Shown here piece by piece: positions 26,537 to 36,126 of a stretch of 64,000 nt of DNA. Positions within the stretch are counted from its first letter, which is position 1, and each line of letters begins with the position of its first letter. Under the pieces are notes generated by a model. It did no database searches, was not told the DNA's origin, and saw only the letters and a program-made list of their open reading frames with translations. The translations under genes and the position numbers were made by a program. This stretch comes from Shimia_B sp039815465 (GTDB lineage Bacteria; Pseudomonadota; Alphaproteobacteria; Rhodobacterales; Rhodobacteraceae). The stretch spans positions 1-64,000 of the forward strand of contig JBCBZG010000019.1 in the NCBI GenBank assembly GCA_039815465.1, read 5' to 3'.

Positions 26537-27669
26537 TGGCGAGATCCATTTTTGAAGAGGTCGCCGAGGGCGAGAAACCCACACCCGTCGCCGCAGGGAT
26601 CATCGACCGCGGGCGCGACACGGCCCGCCGGGCCGTGCGCGCTTGGCTCATGGTGCTGGCGGGGCTTGTGGTGGCCATGATCGTCGTGGGCGGGCTGACG
26701 CGGCTCACCGATAGCGGGCTTTCGATTGTGGAGTGGGAGCCGATCCGCGGTGCCATACCACCGCTCACAGCCGCACAGTGGCAAGAGGAACTGGAGGCCT
26801 ATCGCCAGATCCCCGAGTACCAGCTCCAAAACCGTGGCATGACTATGGCGGAGTTCCAGTTCATCTATTGGTGGGAATGGGGCCATAGGCAGCTTGGCCG
26901 CGTCGTGGGGCTCGTCTGGTTCCTGGGGCTGGCCTATTTCTTGATCCGGCGCCAGGTGCCCACGGGCTGGACGCCGCGTCTTGTGCTCATTGGCGCGCTG
27001 GGCGGCATTCAGGGCGCGATCGGCTGGTGGATGGTGTCATCGGGGCTGACGGGAACGATGCTCGACGTGGCGTCCTACAGGCTCGCGACCCATCTCGGGC
27101 TCGCCTTTGTGATCCTCGCGTTCATCGCGCGCTATATCGCAGCGCTCAGCCGCCCGGAGCGGGAGATTATGCAGGCCCGTCGCGCGGGCGAAGGGGGGCT
27201 GACCACGCTGCTTTGGCTCTTTACCGGGGTTCTGTTCATCCAGCTTTTGATCGGGGCGCTCGTCGCAGGTCTCGACGCGGGGCAAGTCTACCAAACTTGG
27301 CCGGATATGGAGGGGTCGTTTTTCCCACCGACCGGGCTCGACCTGACGCCGACCTGGCGCAACTTCTTTGAGAATGAGGGCACCGTGCAGTTCATGCACC
27401 GGTATTGGGGCTACTTTGCCTTTGCGCTAGCGATCTTTGTGGGCATCCGCGCTGGGAAGTCGGCGCATAAGCGGACGCGCAAGGCCATCGGGCGGATCGG
27501 GCTCTTGATCACGCTGATGGTCATTATCGGGATCGCCACGGTCGTCATGGGGGCGCCGCTCTGGATTGCGGCTGTGCATCAGGCTGTCGCCATCCTGCTC
27601 TGGCTTGCGACGATCTACGCCACTTTCCTTGCGGCGCATCCTATCCAAACATCCCTGCGGGAGACCTAA
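26536..27669 (+). CDS. ctaA: Heme A synthase (COX15/CtaA)
   Basis: Heme A synthase oxidises the methyl group of heme O to formyl for cytochrome aa3 oxidase. The 377-residue protein has eight predicted membrane helices. The conserved GGLTRLTDSGLSIVEWEPI follows the first helix. Histidines lie in WWEWGHRQLGRVVG, YRLATHLGLAF, FMHRYWGYF and AVHQAVAI, the heme-ligand pattern of the COX15 type. It is coupled to trmJ and followed three bases later by the carboxypeptidase. Confidence 0.95.
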   Translation: MARSIFEEVAEGEKPTPVAAGIIDRGRDTARRAVRAWLMVLAGLVVAMIVVGGLTRLTDSGLSIVEWEPIRGAIPPLTAAQWQEELEAYRQIPEYQLQNRGMTMAEFQFIYWWEWGHRQLGRVVGLVWFLGLAYFLIRRQVPTGWTPRLVLIGALGGIQGAIGWWMVSSGLTGTMLDVASYRLATHLGLAFVILAFIARYIAALSRPEREIMQARRAGEGGLTTLLWLFTGVLFIQLLIGALVAGLDAGQVYQTWPDMEGSFFPPTGLDLTPTWRNFFENEGTVQFMHRYWGYFAFALAIFVGIRAGKSAHKRTRKAIGRIGLLITLMVIIGIATVVMGAPLWIAAVHQAVAILLWLATIYATFLAAHPIQTSLRET

Positions 27670-27672
27670 GCC

Positions 27673-29145
27673 ATGGGCGCTTTTGACGATCTGATGGACT
27701 ACGACCGCCAGACCCAGGCCTTAAGCCAGGTGCAAGGCCGTCTGGGCTGGGATCAGGAGACGATGATGCCCCGCGGCGCCGCCGAACAACGGGGGGAGGA
27801 GATGGCCGCGCTAGAGGCCGTGCTCCACGCTCGGCGCACCGCGCCGGAGCTCGGCGCGTGGCTTGAGGCAATCGACGACGTGACGCTCGACCCGGTGGGC
27901 CAAGCCAAACTGCGCCACCTGCGCCGCGCCTATGCGCGCAACACCAAAGTCCCCGCAAAGCTCGCCGCCGAAATCGCGCGCGTGACAAGCCGCGCGCAGG
28001 GGCAGTGGGCCGAGGCCCGCGCGAATGAAGATGTCGCGGCCTTCATCCCCGTCCTCAAAGAGGTCGTAGGCCTGAGGCAAGAAGAAGGCGCCGCGCTCGC
28101 CGCTGGGGGCGACGCCTATGACGCGCTGCTGCAAGACTATGAGCCCGGCACCACCGCGGCCGATCTCGATGCGATGTTTGGGGCCATGCGCCCACGGCTC
28201 GTGGCGCTTAGGGACAAGGTGCTCGGTGCCGACGCGCCCAAGGCGCTGAGCGGGACGTTTGATGAGGACAAGCAACTGGCGCTCAGCACGGAGCTGGCCC
28301 GCGCCTTTGGCTACAACCTCGACAAGGGGCGCATCGACAAGGCCGTCCACCCATTCTCCAGCGGGTCAGGCCACGATGTGCGCATCACAACGCGGACCTC
28401 GGCCAGCGACCCGTTCAACTGTTTCTATTCCACGATCCACGAGGTTGGCCACGCCGCCTACGAGCAAAATATCGACGACGCTTATGCGCTCACGCCTCTG
28501 GGCGCGGGGGTGTCCATGGGCGTGCACGAAAGCCAGAGCCGGATCTACGAGAACCAACTGGGCCGCTCCCGCGCGTTCACTGGATGGCTCCACGGACGGA
28601 TGACGGATGTGTTTGGCGATCTCGGTATGGACGCAGACGCATTCTACGCCTGCGTAAACCGCGTCGGGCAAGGCTATATCCGGACGGAAGCCGATGAGGT
28701 GCAGTATAACCTCCACGTGCTGATGCGCTTTGACCTGGAGCGGGAGCTGATCGCAGGCACGCTGGCTGTTCAGGATTTGGAGGCGGCTTGGAATACCCGC
28801 TTTGAGGCCGACTTTGCCTTTGCTGTCGACAAGCCGTCTAATGGCTGCCTGCAAGACGTGCACTGGTCGGTGGGGCTCTTTGGGTATTTCGCGACCTATT
28901 CCCTTGGCAATGTCTACGCCGGGTGCCTGCACCAAGCGTTGCGGGCCGACATCCCGGACCTCGATACGCAGCTTGCCCGTGGCGATACCTCCACCGCGAC
29001 CACGTGGCTGGGCGAAAAGCTTCAACGCCACGGCGGCCTGCGCGAACCCCGCGACACGATCCAAGCCGCAGCAGGCCAGGCCCCCAGCGAGGGCCCGCTG
29101 CTGGATTACATCGAAGCAAAGTTCGGCGAAATCTACGGGCTTTAG
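27673..29145 (+). CDS. M32-family carboxypeptidase
   Basis: The 490-residue zinc metallocarboxypeptidase has HEVGH at residues 256-260 (zinc histidines and catalytic Glu) and, about 27 residues on, the third ligand Glu in GVHESQSRIYENQLGRS. HPFSSGSGHDVRITTR and the C-terminal GCLQDVHWS are further M32 motifs. It is a cytoplasmic enzyme that removes C-terminal residues from peptides. It is last in the trmJ-ctaA transcript and ends at two tandem hairpins. Confidence 0.95.
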   Translation: MGAFDDLMDYDRQTQALSQVQGRLGWDQETMMPRGAAEQRGEEMAALEAVLHARRTAPELGAWLEAIDDVTLDPVGQAKLRHLRRAYARNTKVPAKLAAEIARVTSRAQGQWAEARANEDVAAFIPVLKEVVGLRQEEGAALAAGGDAYDALLQDYEPGTTAADLDAMFGAMRPRLVALRDKVLGADAPKALSGTFDEDKQLALSTELARAFGYNLDKGRIDKAVHPFSSGSGHDVRITTRTSASDPFNCFYSTIHEVGHAAYEQNIDDAYALTPLGAGVSMGVHESQSRIYENQLGRSRAFTGWLHGRMTDVFGDLGMDADAFYACVNRVGQGYIRTEADEVQYNLHVLMRFDLERELIAGTLAVQDLEAAWNTRFEADFAFAVDKPSNGCLQDVHWSVGLFGYFATYSLGNVYAGCLHQALRADIPDLDTQLARGDTSTATTWLGEKLQRHGGLREPRDTIQAAAGQAPSEGPLLDYIEAKFGEIYGL

Positions 29146-29165
29146 ACCGCTACACCTCAACGTGC

Positions 29166-29213
29166 ACCGCATTCTTCAAAAGAATGCGGTCCGAAATCTT
29201 TTAAAGATTTCGG
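29166..29213. terminator. Two tandem perfect hairpins between convergent genes
   Basis: ACCGCATTCTT (29166-29176) pairs with AAGAATGCGGT (29180-29190). Immediately after it CCGAAATCTTT (29191-29201) pairs with AAAGATTTCGG (29203-29213). Both are perfect 11-bp stems with no base between them. They sit four bases before the gyrA stop, so they may stop transcripts from both directions. Confidence 0.8.
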
Positions 29214-29217
29214 CGCC

Positions 29218-31947
29218 TTACTCCTCGTCCTCACCCTGGTCGGCGATGTAGGCCACGGACGTGACGCTTTCGCCCTCCGCCGTGTTGAGCACTTTCACCC
29301 CGCCCGCCGCGCGGGAGCGGAAGGAGATGCCGTCGACCGGCACCCGGATCGACTGGCCGTTGGAGGTCACCAGCATGATCTGGTCGTCCATCTCCACCGG
29401 GAAGCTCGCGATGATCGGGCCGCCGCGCATGGCTTTATCCATGGCTGTCACGCCCTGACCACCGCGCCCGCGGACGGGGTAGTCGTGGGACGAGGACAGC
29501 TTGCCCGAGCCGTTTGAGGTGATGGTTAGGATCAGGTTTTCGGCCGCCGACATTTCTGCGTAGCGCTCTTGGCTCAGTGGCATATCGGCGTTGCCCTCTT
29601 CCTCCTCACCGTCGGCGTCGTCGGTCAGGCCCGCCATCGCCCGGCGCATCTTAAGATACGCTGCACGCTCATCCGGCTCCGCCTCGAACCGGCGGATGAT
29701 CGACATTGACACGACCTTGTCCGACCCTTTGAGGTTGATCCCCCGCACCCCAACCGACGCGCGGGAGTTAAAGACCCGGACATCCGTGGCTCGGAACCGG
29801 ATCGCCCGGCCTGCGTCGGTCACAAGCATCACGTCATCGTCGTTGGAGGCGATGCGCGCGTTGATCAGCTTTGTTTCCGCATTCTCGCCCTCGAACTTCA
29901 TTGCGATCTTGCCGTTGCGCATGACATTGGCGAAATCACTGAGCGCATTGCGCCGCACTGTCCCGGCGGAGGTGGCGAAGACGACCTGGAGCTCGTCCCA
30001 GTCCTTTTCATCGCGGTCCACGGGCATGATCGCGGCGATGCTGACGCCCGGCGGGATGGGCAGGATGTTGACGATCGCCTTACCCTTGGAGGTGCGTCCA
30101 CCGAGCGGCAGGCGCCATGTCTTGAGCTTGTAGACCATCCCGTCGGTGGTGAAGAATAAGAGCGGCGTGTGCGTGTTTGCGACAAAGAGCGTGGTCACCA
30201 CGTCCTCGTCCTTCATCGACATGCCGCTTAGCCCCTTACCGCCCCGCTTTTGCGAGCGGAAATCGGCGAGTGCTGTGCGTTTGATGTAGCCGCCCTGGGT
30301 AACGGTGACGACCATATCCTCCCGCTCGATCAGGTCCTCGTCTTCCATATCGCCGGACCACTCGGTGATCTCGGTGCGGCGTGGTACGGCATGGGCGTCG
30401 CGCACGGCGGTGAGCTCGTCCGCGATGATCGTCATGATCCGCTCGCGCGAACTTAGAATGGCGAGGAATTCTTTGATCTTTGCAGCCAGCTCCTCGAGTT
30501 CATCAGTGACCTCCTTCACGCCGATCTGTGTGAGGCGTTGGAGGCGCAGGTCCAGGATCGCGCGCGCCTGGACTTCGGTCAGGTTATAGGTCCCATCGTC
30601 GTTCATGCGGCTGAGCGGATCGTCGATAAGCTGCAGATAGCCCGCGATGCTTTCCGCGGGCCAGCGGCGGGTCATCAACGCCTCCCGCGCGGCGGCGGCG
30701 TCGGCGGACTGGCGGATGGTCGCGACGACCTCGTCCACGTTGCTGACGGCTACGGCCAGACCGCAGAGGATGTGGCTACGGTCGCGCGCCTTGTTCAGTT
30801 CAAACGCCGTGCGGCGTACCACGACCTCCTCCCGGAAATCGATGAAGGCAGTGAGGAACTTGCGCAGTGTCAGCTGTTCCGGCCGCCCGCCGTTGAGGGC
30901 CAGCATATTGCAGCCAAAGGACACCTGCATGGGTGTGAAGCGGTAGAGCTGGTTCAGAACGACTTCGGCTGTCGCGTCGCGTTTGAGTTCCACGACCACG
31001 CGCACGCCGTTGCGGTCGGATTCGTCCTGCACGTGCGCGATCCCTTCGATCCGCTTGTCGCGTGCGGCCTCGGCAATCCGTTCGATCATCGTGGCCTTGT
31101 TCACCTGATAGGGGATCTCGTCGATGATGATCGCGTAGCGGTCCTTGCGCAGCTCCTCGATCCGGGTTTTGGCGCGGATGATGACGGACCCGCGGCCCTC
31201 CAAATACGCCTTGCGCGCGCCGGAACGGCCCAGGATCAGCCCGCCGGTCGGGAAGTCCGGGGCAGGGATGTAGTCGATCAGCTGCTCAGAACTCAGATCC
31301 GGCTCCTCGATCAGCGCGAGCGTCGCGTCGATCACCTCACCAAGGTTATGGGGCGGGATACGGGTGGCCATGCCCACCGCGATCCCTTCGGCCCCATTCA
31401 CAAGGATATTGGGATACCGCGCGGGCAGGACTGTCGGCTCCCGCTCCTTACCGTCGTAATTGTCCTGAAAATCGACGGTGTCCTTGTCGATGTCATCGAG
31501 CAGCGCGCGCGCCACTTTTTGCAGGCGGGACTCGGTATAACGCATGGCCGCCGGGCTATCGCCATCCATGGACCCAAAGTTCCCCTGGCCCTCGATCAGC
31601 GGCACAGACATGGAGAAATCCTGCGCCATCCGCACAAGCGCGTCATAGATCGCGCCGTCGCCGTGGGGGTGGTAATTTGCCATCACCTCACCCACCGGCT
31701 TTGCAGACTTTCTGTAAGACTTATCATGGGTGTAGCCGCTATCATCCATGTGATAGAGGATGCGCCGGTGCACCGGTTTCAGCCCGTCCCGTAGGTCCGG
31801 GATTGCGCGCGATACGATCACCGACATCGCGTAATCGAGATAGGAGGTCCGCATCTCCTGGCTGATGGAAATCGATGGGCCCTCGTATTCGGGGCGTTCC
31901 GGCGGCATTTCGCCTTCGTTTTCAGGGGTTTCGACGTCGTCGCTCAT
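29218..31947 (-). CDS. gyrA: DNA gyrase subunit A
   Basis: GyrA cuts and rejoins DNA in the gyrase that introduces negative supercoils. The 909-residue protein has the catalytic Tyr137 (AAMRYTE), the quinolone-determining region at about 82-121, and the C-terminal beta-pinwheel domain with the GyrA box (QKRGGKG). The position that is Ser83 in E. coli is Gly98 here (HPHGDGAIYD); Asp102 corresponds to Asp87. An acidic stretch (about 775-785) lies in the C-terminal domain. The gene is alone, with its promoter in the 130 bp before dsbB. Confidence 0.98.
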   Translation of the reverse strand: MSDDVETPENEGEMPPERPEYEGPSISISQEMRTSYLDYAMSVIVSRAIPDLRDGLKPVHRRILYHMDDSGYTHDKSYRKSAKPVGEVMANYHPHGDGAIYDALVRMAQDFSMSVPLIEGQGNFGSMDGDSPAAMRYTESRLQKVARALLDDIDKDTVDFQDNYDGKEREPTVLPARYPNILVNGAEGIAVGMATRIPPHNLGEVIDATLALIEEPDLSSEQLIDYIPAPDFPTGGLILGRSGARKAYLEGRGSVIIRAKTRIEELRKDRYAIIIDEIPYQVNKATMIERIAEAARDKRIEGIAHVQDESDRNGVRVVVELKRDATAEVVLNQLYRFTPMQVSFGCNMLALNGGRPEQLTLRKFLTAFIDFREEVVVRRTAFELNKARDRSHILCGLAVAVSNVDEVVATIRQSADAAAAREALMTRRWPAESIAGYLQLIDDPLSRMNDDGTYNLTEVQARAILDLRLQRLTQIGVKEVTDELEELAAKIKEFLAILSSRERIMTIIADELTAVRDAHAVPRRTEITEWSGDMEDEDLIEREDMVVTVTQGGYIKRTALADFRSQKRGGKGLSGMSMKDEDVVTTLFVANTHTPLLFFTTDGMVYKLKTWRLPLGGRTSKGKAIVNILPIPPGVSIAAIMPVDRDEKDWDELQVVFATSAGTVRRNALSDFANVMRNGKIAMKFEGENAETKLINARIASNDDDVMLVTDAGRAIRFRATDVRVFNSRASVGVRGINLKGSDKVVSMSIIRRFEAEPDERAAYLKMRRAMAGLTDDADGEEEEGNADMPLSQERYAEMSAAENLILTITSNGSGKLSSSHDYPVRGRGGQGVTAMDKAMRGGPIIASFPVEMDDQIMLVTSNGQSIRVPVDGISFRSRAAGGVKVLNTAEGESVTSVAYIADQGEDEE

Positions 31948-32082
31948 GGGGTCCCACTGTCCAGTCTACCGCTAGATTTTGTTGTAGGGACTATACCACT
32001 GTCAGCATCTAGGCTGCAATCAAACTGTCATATTTCCAAGCCGGGGCAGACGATTTCCGCCCCGCTGGCGCGTAGGCAAACG

Positions 32083-32562
32083 CTACTGCGTGGCCCGGCG
32101 CGCGGCCACCAGCCAAAGCACGACCAAAGCAAAGCTCCACACGGCGTTCCAGGCGGGCATGGAAAGGCCCAAGAGCTGCCAGCTGATCTCATCGCACATC
32201 ACAACGCGGTCGATCACCTCCGTGCTCAGCAGGTCACTGCCCGAAAGCCCCGTAAGCCCCGCACCGCCGCCGCTGCAACTTGATGGGCCGTCCCACCATT
32301 TCTGCTCCACCCCGGCGTGGAACACCCCAACGCCGCCCGTGAGCGCCGCAGCTAGAGCGCCCAACCAAGGCAGGATTGCGAGGGGAATGAACAGAAAGAC
32401 AGCGCCGATCACCGCCGCCGCCCCATGGGGGTGACGCTGCCAATAGCACATTTTGCACGGCGCGTAGCCCAGCGCTTGAAACAGGAACGCCCCAGCGAGC
32501 AGCGCGACAGAGCCTAGCGCCGCCAAAGCGACCAGGTTCTTTTTGCTTACGCTGTTGAGCAT
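32083..32562 (-). CDS. dsbB: Disulfide bond formation protein DsbB
   Basis: The 159-residue inner-membrane protein has four helices and the two redox pairs expected of DsbB: C36-x2-C39 (CKMC) in the first periplasmic loop and C96/C123 in the second. It reoxidises the periplasmic thiol oxidase DsbA with quinone. APCKMCYWQRHPH is the strongest family motif. It is the second minus-strand gene downstream of the exoD-like gene, 75 bp apart, possibly on the same transcript. Confidence 0.93.
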   Translation of the reverse strand: MLNSVSKKNLVALAALGSVALLAGAFLFQALGYAPCKMCYWQRHPHGAAAVIGAVFLFIPLAILPWLGALAAALTGGVGVFHAGVEQKWWDGPSSCSGGGAGLTGLSGSDLLSTEVIDRVVMCDEISWQLLGLSMPAWNAVWSFALVVLWLVAARRATQ

Positions 32563-32637
32563 CGCCGCAGCCCCGTCTCTTTTTGGCCTATCACTGCCCG
32601 CGTCTCTATCCCAAATTCCGTGCCGCGCAAGCGCCCA

Positions 32638-33252
32638 TCAGACGCCCAGCCACACCCGGATCAGGCTGACAAGCGACGTGCCCGCAAACACGAGGGAGGC
32701 AATCCACGCCGTCCCCAAAAGCGAGCCCACAAGCACCAGGATGCCATCCCGCTGCAAAAGCCCCATAGACACGACCACGACAGCAAAACCCGGCACCGTA
32801 TTGGTCAGCGGCAACGGAACCAGGATCGACGCACTAAAGAGCACGAGCGCCGCCCCCAGCACACGGTCCATCGGCGGCCGCGTGAGCGCGATCAGGCGCG
32901 GGCGGCTCAACGCCTCGATCCGGCGCAGCCAGGGGCCCGCGCGCTCCGCAAGGCTCGCGAGCCCCGCCTTAGAAATCGTCCGCGTCCCCAACCGCTGCGG
33001 CAACCAGGGCGCCTTACGCCCGAGCAAGATTTGGCCCGACACAAACATCAACGGCAAGGACACAACCTGCGGAATACCATAGAGAAACGGAATGCAGCAG
33101 GGCAGCGCGAGCACCAACAGAAACAGCCCAAACGCCCGCTCATGAAGCTGCGCAAGCACCCAGTCGAGCGTCACCGTCTCGCCAGGAGCGTCCTCGGCGA
33201 GTTTGGACAGACGACTGGAAATCGCCATGACCTCTGGTTGGGGCGTCGTCAT
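32638..33252 (-). CDS. ExoD-family exopolysaccharide synthesis protein
   Basis: The 204-residue membrane protein has the ExoD pattern: LDWVLAQLHERAFGLFLLVL, then LPCCIPFLYGIPQVVSLPLM and a GRKAPWLPQRL segment. It ends in two long hydrophobic helices. ExoD was first tied to exopolysaccharide and alkali tolerance in rhizobia, with the biochemical role unknown. It is divergent from the TRAP binding protein; the 237 bp between them hold their promoters, without a clear motif. Confidence 0.88.
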   Translation of the reverse strand: MTTPQPEVMAISSRLSKLAEDAPGETVTLDWVLAQLHERAFGLFLLVLALPCCIPFLYGIPQVVSLPLMFVSGQILLGRKAPWLPQRLGTRTISKAGLASLAERAGPWLRRIEALSRPRLIALTRPPMDRVLGAALVLFSASILVPLPLTNTVPGFAVVVVSMGLLQRDGILVLVGSLLGTAWIASLVFAGTSLVSLIRVWLGV

Positions 33253-33489
33253 CGGCTGGTCCTTTGCATCTTACACGCCGCTGCGCCCTAGCAAATCAGC
33301 GCCCGCCCTTCCAGTGCATGCACCTGCCTTTCCAAACCTGACGTCTCCCTTTCTTTCGTCCAAAAATACTTCCGCCGGAGGCATCCCAGCCCCTCCCACA
33401 GGCACCATACGTGCCCTTTTCTCTTGCGAGGGCGCCACACGCGCGCTCTAGTACCGCCAGTGGGGTCAACCCCAAACTGGGAGGACAAT

Positions 33490-34530
33490 ATGAAACAGTT
33501 TCTAAAGGCCAGCCTGACGGGCGTATTCGCGGCGGGGCTCATGGCCTCAACAGCGATCGCGCAGGACGTCACGCTGCGCTTTCAACACTTCCTGTCGCCG
33601 CTGGCCTCCGTGCCTGCGGGCTTTATGGAGCCCTGGGCACAAAAGGTTATGGATGATAGCGACGGCCGCATTGAGGTGCAGCTGTTCCCGGCTATGCAGC
33701 TCGGTGGCGCGCCGCCGGCGCTTTATGACCAGATGCGCGACGGCGTGATCGACGGCGGCTGGGCGCTGCCCGCCTACACCCCGGGCCGCTTCCCCGAGAC
33801 CGAAGTGTTCGAGCTGCCCTTTATGACCTCGATGAGCGCAGAAGCCTCGTCCCGCGCGCTCTGGGACTTCACGGAGCGTTACGTCGCGCCGCGCATGTCC
33901 GACATCAAAATCATCGCGGTGCACCTGCACGGGCCGGGGATCATCCACAAAAAAGGCCCAGCGGTAAAGACGCTGGCGGATTTCGATGGGCTCAAGCTGC
34001 GCGGACCCTCGCGCCAGGCCAATCAGCTGCTTGAGACGCTGGGCGCCAGCCCTGTGGGCATGCCTGTCCCCGCCTTCCCGGAAGCGCTGTCAAAAGGCGT
34101 CGTGCAGGGCGGCGTGATCCCCTACGAGATCGTCCCGCCGCTCAAAGTGCATGAGCTTGCCGACAGCCACACCGCCGTGGGCGGTGACCGCGCGCTCTAC
34201 AACACGTTCTTTGTCTGGGGCATGAACCTTGCCGCCTATGAGGCGCTGCCCGATGACCTAAAGGCCGTGATCGATGCGAACTCCGGGCGCGAGGTTTCTG
34301 CCATGGCGGGCAAAGCGATGGATGATGGCGATATCGTCGGGTTGGGCGTGATCGAGGCCGCAGGCAACGAGACGCACACGCTCAACGACGCCATCGTGGC
34401 AGAGCTGCGCGCCATCGGCGAGGCCCAGACCCAAGCCTGGATCGAGGAGGTTACCGCCAAAGGTCTTCCCGGTCAGGACATGGTCGACTACGCGCGTGAG
34501 CTCGTCGCGAAATATTCGGACGGGATGTAA
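33490..34530 (+). CDS. TRAP transporter solute-binding protein (DctP family)
   Basis: The periplasmic receptor of a TRAP importer, 346 residues, with a signal peptide ending AIAQ (about 24). DVTLRFQHFLSPLASVPAGF starts the mature fold. DFDGLKLRGPSRQANQLLET contains the arginine (R in LRGPS) that usually holds the carboxylate of the substrate, followed by GASPVGMPVPAFPEAL. The ATG is preceded by GGGAGGAC. The ligand should be an organic acid. The two TRAP membrane subunits follow, separated by a flavin enzyme. Confidence 0.92.
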   Translation: MKQFLKASLTGVFAAGLMASTAIAQDVTLRFQHFLSPLASVPAGFMEPWAQKVMDDSDGRIEVQLFPAMQLGGAPPALYDQMRDGVIDGGWALPAYTPGRFPETEVFELPFMTSMSAEASSRALWDFTERYVAPRMSDIKIIAVHLHGPGIIHKKGPAVKTLADFDGLKLRGPSRQANQLLETLGASPVGMPVPAFPEALSKGVVQGGVIPYEIVPPLKVHELADSHTAVGGDRALYNTFFVWGMNLAAYEALPDDLKAVIDANSGREVSAMAGKAMDDGDIVGLGVIEAAGNETHTLNDAIVAELRAIGEAQTQAWIEEVTAKGLPGQDMVDYARELVAKYSDGM

Positions 34531-34539
34531 TCCCGACCT

Positions 34540-34568
34540 TGCCAGGGCCGCAGTCTTCGGCCCTGGCA
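34540..34568 (+). terminator. Hairpin after the TRAP binding-protein gene
   Basis: TGCCAGGGCCG (34540-34550) pairs perfectly with CGGCCCTGGCA (34558-34568). There is no T run. It could partly end transcription or stabilise the binding-protein message so that it outnumbers the membrane subunits. The rest of the 34569-34873 gap shows no gene; one weaker GC-rich repeat lies near 34620-34645. Confidence 0.65.
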
Positions 34569-34873
34569 CACCCTGTGGCGAAGCTGCCGAAAATCCTGAA
34601 AATTGAGACCTTTACCCGCGCAAGCCTGTCGGGCTTGGGTGCGCTTACGGCAATATCCGGCGCTAGGACCCCTCAGGCGGCGTCAAATCCGCGCCTATGC
34701 GCCTCGTGACAGTTGACGGCCCGCCTCGTGATCTAGACAAACGCCGATGACGGCACGAAAATGCCCAATGGGCAGTCGGGGGGAGCCTCAGTGAACGGCA
34801 AACAAGCGCGGTCCAGGGCAGCGGCGCAGGGCGCACGCCAGGCGTGTCTTTGGGCGCTGCGCGGGGGGCGCCT

Positions 34874-36124
34874 ATGACGGTGCTCATCGCGGGTGGTGGC
34901 ATCGCTGGCATGGCGCTTGGCCTGTCGCTCGCTGAAATCGGCGTGCCCTTCCGGATTTTTGAGGCCGTCAAGACGCTGCGCCCCATCGGTGTGGGCATCA
35001 ACCTGCAACCCCACGCCGTGCGTGAGCTCACCGAAATGGGGCTGGGCGACGCGCTCGATACCATCGGGCTCAAGACCGAAGAGGTCGCGTATTTCAACGC
35101 AAAGGGGCAGCTCATCTGGGCCGAACCGCGCGGGACATTTGCGGGCTATGACTGGTCGCAATACTCGGTCAATCGCGGCCTTCTGCACATGATGCTCTAC
35201 GATGCGCTCCGCGCCCGGTGCGGCGACGTCGTCGAAACGGGGGAGGCCGTTGCCGACTGGCGTGACCGCCGCGGCGGCGTCACCGTCGACCTGTTTGACC
35301 GCGGCACGGGCGAAGCGCGGGGCCGCGTCAAGGGCAGCGTGCTTGTCGGCTGCGACGGCATCAATTCCCGCATCCGCCAGCGGCTCTACCCCGGCGACGG
35401 GCCTGCGAAGTGGGGCGGGACGATCATGTGGCGCGGCGTCACGCGCGGCCCGCGGTTTCGCACCGGGCGCACGGTCGCTATGGCGGGCACCAAGGACGTC
35501 AAATTCGTCTGCTACCCGATCTCGGACGATGGGCCGGACGGGTCGGTCCTGAACTGGATCGCGGACCTCACTATGCCGGAGGATTACACCTGGCGGCAAC
35601 CGGACTGGCGTCGTGAGGGGATGATCGAAGAGTTCCTACCGCATTTCGCGGATTGGAGCTTTGACTGGCTCGACGTGCCGCGCGTCATCACCGAGGCCGA
35701 GCAGATCTACGAATACCCCATGGTCGACCGCGACCCTCTGCCCTGGTGGACCCAGGGGCGCGCGACGCTTCTGGGGGATGCGGCCCACGCCATGTATCCC
35801 ATCGGGTCCAACGGCGCATCGCAGTGCATCCTGGACGCCCGGCACCTCGCCCGCGCGATCCGCGATCACGGCGCCACGCCCGCAGCGCTCGAGGCCTATG
35901 AGGCCACACGCCGCGAGCCGATGAATGCGCTCGTCCTGGCCAACCGCGGCGACGGCCCCGACAAGATCCTCGATATCGTGGCAGAGCGCGCGCCCGATGG
36001 CTTCACCTCTATCGACGATGTGATCCCGTTGTCAGAGCGCCAGACCTATGCTGACGGGTACAAGGCCGTTGCGGGCATGGACATCGCCGCGCTAAACGCC
36101 GCGCCACCGGTATTGGGAGGCTGA
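34874..36124 (+). CDS. FAD-dependent monooxygenase (aromatic hydroxylase family)
   Basis: The 416-residue protein has the Rossmann motif GGGIAGMALGLSLAEIG at the N terminus, the middle motif CDGINSRIRQRLYPGDG, and the FAD ribityl motif LLGDAAHAMYPIGSNGASQ near residue 300. These are features of the PHBH/UbiH class of flavin hydroxylases, which put an oxygen into aromatic or heteroaromatic rings with NAD(P)H and O2. It lies between the binding protein and the membrane subunits of the TRAP system, so its substrate is probably the imported acid. I chose the ATG at 34874, where the family sequence begins. Confidence 0.88.
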   Translation: MTVLIAGGGIAGMALGLSLAEIGVPFRIFEAVKTLRPIGVGINLQPHAVRELTEMGLGDALDTIGLKTEEVAYFNAKGQLIWAEPRGTFAGYDWSQYSVNRGLLHMMLYDALRARCGDVVETGEAVADWRDRRGGVTVDLFDRGTGEARGRVKGSVLVGCDGINSRIRQRLYPGDGPAKWGGTIMWRGVTRGPRFRTGRTVAMAGTKDVKFVCYPISDDGPDGSVLNWIADLTMPEDYTWRQPDWRREGMIEEFLPHFADWSFDWLDVPRVITEAEQIYEYPMVDRDPLPWWTQGRATLLGDAAHAMYPIGSNGASQCILDARHLARAIRDHGATPAALEAYEATRREPMNALVLANRGDGPDKILDIVAERAPDGFTSIDDVIPLSERQTYADGYKAVAGMDIAALNAAPPVLGG

Positions 36125-36126
36125 TC

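Noticed and set aside
30538..31794. Long plus-strand frame opposite gyrA
   Set aside because: Antisense shadow of a strongly conserved gene, with no domain of its own.
34733..35599. Minus-strand frame in the gap before and inside the flavin monooxygenase
   Set aside because: Composition is that of a shadow frame and there is no motif; it would overlap the monooxygenase almost wholly.
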